Positions 1-6,104 of a stretch of DNA of 15,256 nt are shown piece after piece. Source of the stretch: an uncultured Lachnospiraceae bacterium (lineage in GTDB: Bacteria > Bacillota > Clostridia > Lachnospirales > Lachnospiraceae); NCBI GenBank assembly GCA_910587085.1, contig CAJUMC010000071.1:1-15256 (forward strand), read 5' to 3'. The position numbers and the translations under genes are program-made. The stretch's first letter is position 1. The number at the start of each line of letters is the position of its first letter. The notes below the pieces were generated by a model. That model saw only the letters and a program-made list of their open reading frames with translations, did not search any database and had not been told where the DNA came from.

Positions 1-38
1 TGGCTCGCTAAAAAAATGAAATTTTTTTTATTCCTTAC

Positions 39-848
39 TTGACACAAGCAGATTTCTATCTGCTTCACGCGATGAACCGCGGCCGCTATGACGAGATCGC
101 AGAGCTCGGCGTGGTGGAGTGGGCGGAAAAGAAGAAGGCGGAGGGGAAAATACGTTTTCTCGGTTTTTCCTTCCATGATAATTACGAGGCTTTCGAGCAT
201 ATTATTACTGCGCGCAGCTGGGATTTCTGTCAGATCCAGTTCAATTATATGGATACGGAGATCCAGGCCGGGCTGAAGGGATATCAGCTGGCGGAGAAGC
301 TCGGGGTTCCGATGGTGATTATGGAGCCGATCAAGGGCGGTTCTCTCACTACCTTTGCGGACGATATCGCGGATATGTTCCGGTCGGAAAGACCGGATGC
401 CTCCCTCGCCTCCTGGGCGCTCCGTTTTGTCGGAACCTTCCCGAATGTCAAGGTGATTTTAAGCGGAATGTCCACCGGTGAGCAGGTGGCGGATAACCTG
501 AAAACCTTCGAGCATTTCGAACCGCTCTCGGAGCGGGAGCAGCAGATTGTGAAGGAGGTTGTGGCAGCGGTGAAGGCACGCGTGAAAAACGGCTGTACCG
601 GCTGCCGCTACTGTATGCCGTGCCCGTTCGGTGTGGATATCCCGCGCAGCTTCAGTATATGGAACAATTACGCGATGTACGGCAACGCTGTCAGCGCAAG
701 ATGGAGCTATTTCCATGAAATGAAGCCGGAAAACCGCGCCGACCAGTGTAAAAAGTGCGGTGCGTGCGAAAAGCTCTGCCCGCAGGGCATCCATATCCGG
801 GATAACCTGGTCGAGGTGGCCGCCTGCATGAAGGAGCTCGAGAGCTGA
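39..848 (+). pseudogene. 5'-truncated aldo/keto reductase with two 4Fe-4S clusters
   Basis: This is the C-terminal ~270 residues of an iron-sulfur aldo/keto reductase, an NAD(P)H-dependent oxidoreductase of the cytosol whose family members are usually about 370-380 residues. The visible part opens at the conserved barrel strand DFYLLHAMN, whose His is the family's active-site His. Later barrel strands follow (GKIRFLGFSFH, CQIQFNYMD, VPMVIMEPIKGG, VKVILSGMS). The tail carries two ferredoxin-like clusters: Cys186/189/192/195 before Pro (CTGCRYCMPCP) and Cys237/240/243/247 (CKKCGACEKLCP). The N-terminal third, with the family's catalytic Asp, Tyr and Lys and the first barrel strands, is absent. 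An in-frame TAA stands at 9-11, the first 38 bases are AT-rich and unlike the gene, and the only start available is a TTG at 39 without a ribosome site. Either the gene is broken here by a rearrangement or indel, or the window begins at a faulty contig end. The family call is firm; the substrate is unknown. Confidence 0.8.
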
Positions 849-866
849 AAAGCCCGAAAAAACCGG

Positions 867-894
867 TTGCGATCCTGTCACATTATGGTATAAT
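867..894 (+). promoter_or_regulatory. sigma-A promoter of purC
   Basis: A -35 TTGCGA (867-872), 16 bp spacer and perfect extended -10 TGGTATAAT (TATAAT at 889-894) give a predicted start near 901. No other promoter-like pair is as good between the reductase and purC. Confidence 0.7.
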
Positions 895-912
895 ATCGAC
901 AGATATTATACC
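887..912. promoter_or_regulatory. perfect inverted repeat over the purC -10 (candidate operator)
   Basis: GGTATAATAT (887-896) and ATATTATACC (903-912) are perfect complements around a 6-base spacer CGACAG. The repeat covers the -10 and the predicted transcription start, the usual place for a repressor operator. It does not match the Bacillus PurR box as I know it. It could alternatively form a hairpin at the very 5' end of the transcript. Confidence 0.5.
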
Positions 913-1132
913 GGCGCCGATCTGCGTCCGACCGGCGGGAGGACCGTTACTTCCTCGGATCGTGTGCATCCGCCGGAGGCATTATGTTGTTTTGCCATGC
1001 GGCGCCGGTTCGCACCCGCACGCAGAAAGCACAAATTCTTCGGTGAATCATGTGCATATTCCGATGATTTTATCTGCGCGCAGAAAAACCAGGCTTATGA
1101 AAGGCTATCTGATACAAGGAGGATATGGAAAA
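895..1132 (+). other. long purC 5' leader, structured, no recognised riboswitch
   Basis: About 230 nt separate the predicted start point from purC, far more than a ribosome site needs. CCGGCGCCG (911-919) is perfectly complementary to CGGCGCCGG (1000-1008), and a smaller GGAGGA/TTCCTC pairing lies inside at about 930-955. I looked for the purine-riboswitch core and for the ykkC-like PRPP/ppGpp motifs and did not recognise them. No terminator with a T-tract is visible before the gene. The purC ribosome site is AAGGAGG at 1116-1122. Confidence 0.4.
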
Positions 1133-1840
1133 ATGGAAAAGTTGGAGCAGCTTTATGAAGGAAAGGCAAAAAAAGTATTCAAGACGGAGGATCCGGACGT
1201 ACTGATTGTCGATTACAAGGATGACGCTACGGCATTCAACGGCCTCAAGAAGGGGACGATTGTGGGCAAGGGCGTAATAAATAACAAAATGTCCAATCAT
1301 ATTATGTCTCTGCTTGAGAAGGAAGGCGTACCGACCCATCTGGTCAAAGAGCTCAGCGAGCGTGAAACCGCAGTGAAGAAGGTGGAAATCGTTCCGCTGG
1401 AAGTGATTATCCGCAATGTTTCTGCGGGCAGCTTTGCAAAGAAGCTTGGGATTGAGGAGGGAAGAAAGCTTCTCTGTCCTACCCTCGAGTTTTCCTACAA
1501 GGACGACGCGCTCGGCGATCCGATGATCAACTCCTATTATGCCATGGCAATCGGCGCTGCCACAAAGGAGGAGATTGACGCGATCACGAAGTATGCGTTC
1601 AAGGTGAATGAGGTGATGATCCGGTATTTCGAGAGCATCGGAATTGAGCTGATTGATTTCAAGATTGAGTTTGGAAGATACCACGGACAGATTATTCTGG
1701 CAGACGAGATCTCGCCGGATACCTGCAGACTGTGGGATATCAATACGCACGAAAAGCTGGACAAGGATCGTTTCCGCAGGGATCTCGGCAATGTCGAGGA
1801 TGCGTACCAGGAGGTATTTAAGAGACTGGGCATTCAGTAA
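1133..1840 (+). CDS. purC: phosphoribosylaminoimidazole-succinocarboxamide synthase (SAICAR synthetase)
   Basis: PurC condenses CAIR with aspartate using ATP to give SAICAR in de novo purine synthesis in the cytosol. The 235-residue product has the usual bacterial length. It shows the N-terminal nucleotide-binding segment (KLEQLYEGKAKKVF), the first family signature around residues 85-100 (PLEVIIRNVSAGSFAKKLGI), LIDFKIEFGR, and the second signature ADEISPDTCRLWD near residue 190. The ATG at 1133 was chosen because the family begins at MEKLEQLYEGKAK and AAGGAGG precedes it by 10 bases. The frame stays open upstream to 962, but that part is not family-like. Its product is the direct substrate of PurB, encoded next on the same strand, although a terminator stands between them. 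Transcription probably starts at the promoter at 867-894 under control of the inverted repeat there. Confidence 0.97.
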   Translation: MEKLEQLYEGKAKKVFKTEDPDVLIVDYKDDATAFNGLKKGTIVGKGVINNKMSNHIMSLLEKEGVPTHLVKELSERETAVKKVEIVPLEVIIRNVSAGSFAKKLGIEEGRKLLCPTLEFSYKDDALGDPMINSYYAMAIGAATKEEIDAITKYAFKVNEVMIRYFESIGIELIDFKIEFGRYHGQIILADEISPDTCRLWDINTHEKLDKDRFRRDLGNVEDAYQEVFKRLGIQ

Positions 1841-1866
1841 AACAGAAATTCCGTTATTTCGGAGGA

Positions 1867-1893
1867 AGCCCGGGACGTTTGTCCCGGCTTTTT
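1867..1893 (+). terminator. intrinsic terminator after purC
   Basis: The stem AGC-(C)-CGGGAC / GTCCCG-GCT has a GTTT loop, one bulged C and five Ts at 1889-1893. It lies 27 bases after the purC stop and makes purC largely monocistronic, or attenuates read-through into purB. Confidence 0.75.
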
Positions 1894-2075
1894 CCGGTAT
1901 GGCGTTCCGCCGTTCGGCAGAACAGCGGCCGGCAGAACGCGGATTCAGACAGAGGAGAACAAGGAAGGCAGCTTGCGGGCAGACCCGCGGATGCACTTGA
2001 GATTCGGATTTTTGCCGCCTGGCGGCATAAAGATCCTGATCGGATTGCCGTTTGTGCGGCGGAATGAGAGGAAAA
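1894..2075. other. purC-purB intergenic region with short dyads
   Basis: I see no gene in this stretch and no convincing -35/-10 pair, so the source of purB transcription is unclear. It holds a 15-base perfect dyad TGCCGCC-T-GGCGGCA (2013-2027) about 50 bases before purB and a repeated GGCAGAAC near 1915-1940. Confidence 0.4.
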
Positions 2076-3509
2076 ATGAGGGAAGACAGGTATGTAAGTC
2101 CGCTTTCGGAGCGCTATGCCAGCAGAGAGATGCAGTATATTTTTTCGCCGGATATGAAATTCCGGACATGGAGAAGGCTGTGGATCGCGCTTGCGGAGGC
2201 GGAGCATGAGCTTGGGCTGCCGATTACGGAGGAACAGCTTGAGGAGCTGAGAGCGCACCGGGACGATATTAATTACGAGGTGGCGAGAGAGCGGGAAAAA
2301 CAGGTGCGGCACGATGTTATGTCCCATGTTTACGCTTACGGCGTTCAGTGCCCGAACGCAAAGGGGATCATCCATCTTGGAGCGACCTCCTGCTACGTCG
2401 GAGACAATACGGATATTATTGTGATGACCGAGGGGCTCAGGCTGATTAAAAAGAAACTCGTCAACGTGATGGACGAGCTCGCAAAATTTGCCATGCGGTA
2501 CCGGGCGCTGCCGACGCTGGCCTTCACGCATTTTCAGCCTGCCCAGCCGACCACGGTCGGCAAGCGTGCCAGCCTGTGGCTTCAGGAATTGAAGCTTGAT
2601 TATGACGATCTGTGCTATCTGATTGATTCCATGCGGCTCCTCGGCTCCAAGGGAACGACGGGAACGCAGGCGAGCTTCCTGGAACTGTTTGAGGGGGATC
2701 ATGCGAAAATCAAGGAGCTTGACCGCAGAATTGCGGAAAAAATGGGCTTCGCATCGTGCTACGCCGTTTCCGGGCAGACCTATTCGCGCAAGGTTGACAC
2801 AAGGGTAATCAATGTGCTGGCCGGCATTGCGGCAAGCGCCCATAAATTTTCCAACGATATCCGCCTGCTGCAGCATCTGAAGGAAATTGAGGAGCCGTTT
2901 GAGAAAAATCAGATCGGTTCCTCGGCGATGGCATACAAGCGCAACCCGATGAGGAGCGAGCGGATCGCGTCCCTCTCCAGATATGTGATGGCTGATGTGA
3001 TGAATCCGGCGATCACCTCCGCAACCCAGTGGTTTGAGCGCACGCTGGACGATTCGGCAAACAAGCGTCTTTCCGTGCCGGAGGCATTTCTGGCCGTGGA
3101 CGGCATTCTCGATTTGTATCTGAATGTTGTGGACGGGCTTGTTGTGTACGAGAAGGTGATTGAGAAACATATTATGGCAGAGCTGCCGTTTATGGCGACG
3201 GAGAATATTATGATGGATGCAGTGAAGGCGGGCGGGGATCGCCAGGAGCTGCATGAAAAGATCCGCACGCTTTCGATGGAGGCGGGGCGCAACGTCAAGG
3301 AGCGCGGGCTTGAGAATAACCTGCTGGAGCTGATCGCGGCTGATCCGGCATTCCGGATCAGTCTCGAAGAGCTGAAGGCTTCGATGGACCCTTCCCGGTA
3401 TACCGGCCGTGCAAAGGAGCAGACGGAGGAATTTATCGCGGAGGTGATTCAGCCTGTTCTCGATGAAAACCGGGAGCTGCTCGGCATGAAGGCAGAAATC
3501 AATGTTTAG
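2076..3509 (+). CDS. purB: adenylosuccinate lyase
   Basis: PurB, of the fumarase/aspartase superfamily, removes fumarate twice in purine synthesis: SAICAR to AICAR, and adenylosuccinate to AMP. It acts as a cytosolic homotetramer. The 477-residue product matches the longer lyase form of Clostridia. It shows RYVSPLSERYAS at the N-terminus, HLGATSCYVGDNTD near residue 100, the catalytic-His segment THFQPAQPTTVGKR (His152), and the superfamily loop GSSAMAYKRNP at 281-291 with its catalytic Ser. Start choice: ATG 2076 puts the family N-terminus (MREDRYVSPL) first and has GAGAGG only 4 bases upstream. ATG 2064 and TTG 2052 are in frame, but their extra residues are not family-like. The gene follows purC, whose product it uses, but a terminator separates them and no clear promoter of its own is visible. 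A strong terminator follows. Confidence 0.96.
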   Translation: MREDRYVSPLSERYASREMQYIFSPDMKFRTWRRLWIALAEAEHELGLPITEEQLEELRAHRDDINYEVAREREKQVRHDVMSHVYAYGVQCPNAKGIIHLGATSCYVGDNTDIIVMTEGLRLIKKKLVNVMDELAKFAMRYRALPTLAFTHFQPAQPTTVGKRASLWLQELKLDYDDLCYLIDSMRLLGSKGTTGTQASFLELFEGDHAKIKELDRRIAEKMGFASCYAVSGQTYSRKVDTRVINVLAGIAASAHKFSNDIRLLQHLKEIEEPFEKNQIGSSAMAYKRNPMRSERIASLSRYVMADVMNPAITSATQWFERTLDDSANKRLSVPEAFLAVDGILDLYLNVVDGLVVYEKVIEKHIMAELPFMATENIMMDAVKAGGDRQELHEKIRTLSMEAGRNVKERGLENNLLELIAADPAFRISLEELKASMDPSRYTGRAKEQTEEFIAEVIQPVLDENRELLGMKAEINV

Positions 3510-3527
3510 GCGCTGATGAGAAAACAG

Positions 3528-3568
3528 ACCGGCTGGAATCCGGAGCGCAGGTTCCAGCCGGTTTTTTT
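3528..3568 (+). terminator. intrinsic terminator after purB
   Basis: ACCGGCTGGAA (3528-3538) pairs perfectly with TTCCAGCCGGT (3552-3562) around a 13-base loop, and seven Ts follow (3562-3568). Confidence 0.92.
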
Positions 3569-3662
3569 CCGGCCTGGCTCTGGAAGGATGCATGGATGCA
3601 TGGCGGCCCGGTACGGTTTCCGGCCAAGGAATTCCGGCGGAAGTTTGGAAGACAGCAAGGTA

Positions 3663-3752
3663 AAAAAGGCGGAAATGCGGAACGATACACATAATAGTGC
3701 CGGGTAGATTGCTTTTAAAATTTATAATAATATATTGAAAAAGGCGGAAATG
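3663..3752 (+). promoter_or_regulatory. LysR gene upstream region: -10, duplicated ribosome site and 10-codon upstream ORF
   Basis: A TATAAT (3723-3728) in an AT-rich stretch is the best -10 before the regulator gene, but no good -35 lies 16-18 bases upstream, so it may need an activator. The 15-mer AAAAAGGCGGAAATG occurs at 3663-3677 and again at 3738-3752, where it forms the ribosome site and start of the regulator gene. The first copy starts a ten-codon ORF ending in TAG at 3707 (MRNDTHNSAG). The upstream part (3569-3662) shows only a short ATGCATGG tandem and no gene. Confidence 0.4.
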
Positions 3753-4703
3753 AACAGACTTATAAATCTGGAATATTATCGTATATTCTGTGAGGTGGCA
3801 CAGGCGGGAAGCATTACTGCGGCAGCCGGAAGGCTGTGTATCTCTCAGCCGGCGGTGAGTCAGACGATCCGGCAGCTGGAGGATGGGCTCGGCAGCATGC
3901 TCTTTGTCCGAGCACAGAAGGGGGTACGGCTGACCGCGGAAGGAGAGGTTCTCTATTCTTTTGTGAAAAAGGGGATGGCCCAGATCAGGGCCGGGGAGGA
4001 GGCCTTCCGCAGCATGATTGATCTGGAACAGGGTGAGATACGCATCGGGGCAAGCGATATGACGCTGCGTTTTTATCTGCTCCCGTATCTGGAGCGGTTT
4101 CACCGGCAGTACCCGAAGATTAAAGTAAAAGTAACAAACGGCCCTACGCCGGAAACTCTGCGTTTTCTGAGAGAGGGCAGAATCGATTTCGGAATTGTCA
4201 GCTCTCCCTTCGATTCCGGTCAGTTTCGTGTGTTTCCGGTCAGAAAAGCGGAGGACTGTGTAATTGCCGGACGGCAGTTTGCGCATTATCGGGATCGCGT
4301 GCTGCCGCTTTCGGAGCTGGAGCGGCTGCCGGTAATCTGTCTGGAACAGAATACAAGCACGCGGGCGGGCACGGATGCATGGCTGAAGCAGAACGGTGTT
4401 GTACTCTGCCCGGAATTTGAGCTTGCCACAAGCGATATGATTGTCCAGTTTGTCCGCAGAAATCTCGGTGTCGGGCTTATTGTAAAGGATTTTGCCGCGG
4501 AATATGTCGAGAGCAAAGAGCTTTTTTACCTGCGTTTTGAGCGGCCGTTCCCCCAACGGGAATTCTGCATTGCGTCCAGTGAAAAGCATATAATGTCGAG
4601 AGCAGCCAGGGCGCTTCTGCATATTCTGGGACAGGAAGAAGCGTCAGAACGGCCAGAGAGCAGGACGGAGGAGAAAGGTCTGGTGCAAAGCGCGAAAAAA
4701 TGA
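3750..4703 (+). CDS. LysR-family transcriptional regulator
   Basis: This is a LysR-type DNA-binding regulator of 317 residues, the usual length. The N-terminal winged helix-turn-helix is clear at about residues 4-63 (LEYYRIFCEVAQAGSITAAA, then LCISQPAVSQTIRQLE and MLFVRAQKGVRLTAEG). A coiled linker follows, then the substrate-binding-like effector domain from about residue 90 (GEIRIGASDMTLRFYLLPYL to IASSEKHIM). The start at 3750 places LINLEYYRIF at the family N-terminus; a TTG at 3735 is in frame but less likely. The last ~25 residues are a charged, probably disordered tail. The effector cannot be read from sequence. The only nearby gene in the same direction is the LPXTG surface protein 128 bases downstream. 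LysR regulators often control a neighbour, but usually a divergent one, so this target is a guess. I see no terminator after the gene. Confidence 0.93.
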   Translation: MNRLINLEYYRIFCEVAQAGSITAAAGRLCISQPAVSQTIRQLEDGLGSMLFVRAQKGVRLTAEGEVLYSFVKKGMAQIRAGEEAFRSMIDLEQGEIRIGASDMTLRFYLLPYLERFHRQYPKIKVKVTNGPTPETLRFLREGRIDFGIVSSPFDSGQFRVFPVRKAEDCVIAGRQFAHYRDRVLPLSELERLPVICLEQNTSTRAGTDAWLKQNGVVLCPEFELATSDMIVQFVRRNLGVGLIVKDFAAEYVESKELFYLRFERPFPQREFCIASSEKHIMSRAARALLHILGQEEASERPESRTEEKGLVQSAKK

Positions 4704-4831
4704 GCTTCTGGAAGATTGGAAATTGTGCATTTTTTACAAAAATAATTCTGGATTATCGTCGCTATTCGTATTTACTTTATATGTATTATCTGATAAACTA
4801 AGTTCATATAAAATTTAGGAGGTAATATTTT
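4704..4831 (+). promoter_or_regulatory. AT-rich region upstream of the surface protein gene
   Basis: This stretch is clearly more AT-rich than its surroundings. It has an interrupted dyad TTGT-N9-ACAA (4723-4739) and a possible -10 TATTAT (4784-4789) with no good -35. The gene's ribosome site AGGAGG (4817-4822) stands 9 bases before the ATG. With no terminator after the LysR gene, read-through is also possible. Confidence 0.35.
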
Positions 4832-5518
4832 ATGAAATTTAAGAAATTGTATGCGGCTGCGCTGGCAGCTGGAATTTGCTTTGTATCGGCAGCAGCTCCG
4901 GTAAGCGCGGCTATTGTAGCACCGGACGGAACCGTCGGGAATGGCTGGGCTCAATATACGGTGGAAGAATTCTACGATTCCGATAAGGATGTTACGGAAG
5001 TTAAATCCTTTACCTTTGTGCTTGGCTGCGATGTTGCATTTGCGGCTTCCGGTGATTTTAACGGGCAGCTTGTAGTGCAGAATACGGTTGACTGGGCCTG
5101 GAACCAGAAGACATTCAGCGCGGACACGTCCGTTAATGATTTTGAGGGAAAGCCGTATGATTTCGAGCTTGTGATCGTTGATGAAAGTACGGCAGAGGTT
5201 ACCATTCCTTGCGAAGGGCCGATGGCGTTGTTTACCCTTCAGGATAAAATCGGTGTCGGCAACTGGAACGACGGCTATACTCTTACGGTAAAGGATGTTA
5301 AGTTCAATTTCGGCGATGCCCCGGCAGCTCCGGCGGAGCAGGAGCCGGCAGATCAGAAGGAAGACGAGAAACCGGCGGATCAGAAGCCTGAGGAAGGCAG
5401 TGATAAGACACCGACCCTTCCGAAGACCGGCCTTGTTTCCGGCATGGTATTCTTTGCAGCGGGTTCGCTTCTGACCGGTGCGGGCGTTGTTGTTGCAAAG
5501 GGAAAGAAGGAGAAATAA
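4832..5518 (+). CDS. small secreted surface protein with LPKTG sortase anchor
   Basis: This 228-residue protein has the full layout of a sortase substrate. A signal peptide ends near Ala26-Ala27 (MKFKKLYAAALAAG to PVSAA). One compact domain of about 130 residues follows. A Pro/Glu/Asp/Lys-rich linker at about 163-194 contains PADQK twice. The tail is LPKTG at 196-200, a hydrophobic segment 201-222 and the charged end KGKKEK. It should be linked to peptidoglycan and exposed. The exposed domain is rich in aromatic and acidic residues and in alternating beta-type stretches (GNGWAQYTVEEF, DWAWNQKTF, GVGNWNDGYTLTVKDVKF). It ends in the manner of beta-sandwich carbohydrate-binding modules in gut Clostridia, and sugar binding is my inference only. 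Two Cys (66 and 127) could form a disulfide. No sortase gene is in the window. The ribosome site AGGAGG is strong, and a terminator follows directly, so it ends its transcript. Confidence 0.88.
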   Translation: MKFKKLYAAALAAGICFVSAAAPVSAAIVAPDGTVGNGWAQYTVEEFYDSDKDVTEVKSFTFVLGCDVAFAASGDFNGQLVVQNTVDWAWNQKTFSADTSVNDFEGKPYDFELVIVDESTAEVTIPCEGPMALFTLQDKIGVGNWNDGYTLTVKDVKFNFGDAPAAPAEQEPADQKEDEKPADQKPEEGSDKTPTLPKTGLVSGMVFFAAGSLLTGAGVVVAKGKKEK

Positions 5519-5542
5519 GCTCTTTCGGATAACGGATTACAT

Positions 5543-5579
5543 AGGGCTGTGCGCCGGATTTCGGAGCGCAGCCCTTTTT
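5543..5579 (+). terminator. intrinsic terminator after the LPXTG gene
   Basis: AGGGCTG-(T)-GCGC (5543-5554) pairs with GCGCAGCCCT (5565-5574) with one bulged T, and Ts run to 5579. It begins 25 bases after the stop codon. Confidence 0.88.
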
Positions 5580-5707
5580 GCATAAATCTGCACAAAGCTT
5601 ATGATAATATTGCATCCTGTAAAATGATAAAAGGCATGATAAACCTGTCCTGCACAAAGCTCAGGTTTCATGGGATGAAAGGAATGAGGTTGTCCTTGAT
5701 AAAGGGC
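5580..5707. other. intergenic stretch with short direct repeat and dyad
   Basis: The 12-mer CTGCACAAAGCT occurs at 5588-5599 and 5650-5661. The second copy is the loop of an interrupted inverted repeat, CATGA-(TA)-AACCTG (5635-5647) with CAGGTTTCATG (5662-5672). No T-tract follows, so this is not a terminator. A 33-codon ORF from 5624 lacks a ribosome site and is not called. Confidence 0.4.
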
Positions 5708-5736
5708 TTGCAAATTCCATAAAACACGGTTATAAT
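5708..5736 (+). promoter_or_regulatory. sigma-A promoter of the T-box/serS transcript
   Basis: TTGCAA (5708-5713), 17 bp spacer, perfect TATAAT (5731-5736). The predicted start near 5743 lies just before T-box Stem I, which supports it. Confidence 0.82.
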
Positions 5737-5750
5737 AAACAATATCATAT

Positions 5751-6018
5751 CAGCGGAGAAGAAGCTTCGGTTTCGGAATTTTCAAGAGAGCCGGCGGTTG
5801 GTGCGAGCCGGAAAAGGAAGAAGCCTTTCCACTTCGGAGCTGCCGGTGAAAGCCGGAGGGCGGCAGCCTTTATCCTGCCGTTAAGAGGTCGCGGCGCGAG
5901 CCGGCGGATTTGCCCGTATTCGGAGGATGAGGGGAAAGCCGGCGGATTTGCGGCAGGACAATTTGGGTGGCAACGCGGAAGAACTTTCGTCCCATATCGG
6001 TGGGGTGGAAGTTTTTTT
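5751..6018 (+). ncRNA. T-box riboswitch (serine, predicted UCC specifier) controlling serS
   Basis: This leader senses uncharged tRNA and lets transcription continue into serS. The T-box sequence is at 5964-5978 (TGGGTGGCAACGCGG), where the tRNA acceptor end pairs. Stem I runs 5751-5842. Its lower helices are CAGC/GCTG and GAAG/CTTC. A specifier loop lies between GAAG and GGTTTC on one side and GAAGCC and CTTC on the other. A GGAA/GGAA internal loop and a TTTTC/GAAAA helix follow. The apex AGAGAGCC...GGTTGGTGCGAG carries the conserved bulge and loop elements. The 3' side of the specifier loop reads TTTCCA, so the codon is probably UCC (5828-5830) followed by the usual purine, read by tRNA-Ser(GGA). 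The terminator is AACTTTCGTCCCA (5982-5994) with TGGGGTGGAAGTT (6001-6013), 13 pairs including G-U, then Ts to 6018. A perfect 15-mer repeat (5899-5913, 5937-5951) lies between Stem I and the T-box. Confidence 0.93.
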
Positions 6019-6104
6019 ATTTTCTGCGGCGGCAGGAGCCGCAATCAGAACTCCGCAAAAAATCTGCCGTGCTGTTTATGAAGAAAAAGGAGGAATCAAT
6101 CAAC

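Noticed and set aside
903..912. Divergent promoter on the - strand made by the purC inverted repeat
   Set aside because: A TATAAT is present, but the -35 position reads GTCGGA on that strand and no gene lies downstream in that direction except the + strand reductase.
895..1132. Purine or PRPP/ppGpp (ykkC-like) riboswitch before purC
   Set aside because: The conserved core sequences of these classes could not be found; kept only as an unassigned leader.
1854..4622. A 922-codon open frame on the - strand across purB and the LysR gene
   Set aside because: It is antisense to two clear families, has no ribosome site or family-like segment, and is rich in Arg, Leu, His and Pro as expected for the reverse frame of GC-rich codons.
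5624..5725. 33-codon ORF upstream of the serS promoter
   Set aside because: It has no ribosome site, an unremarkable composition, and it overlaps the dyad and the serS -35.
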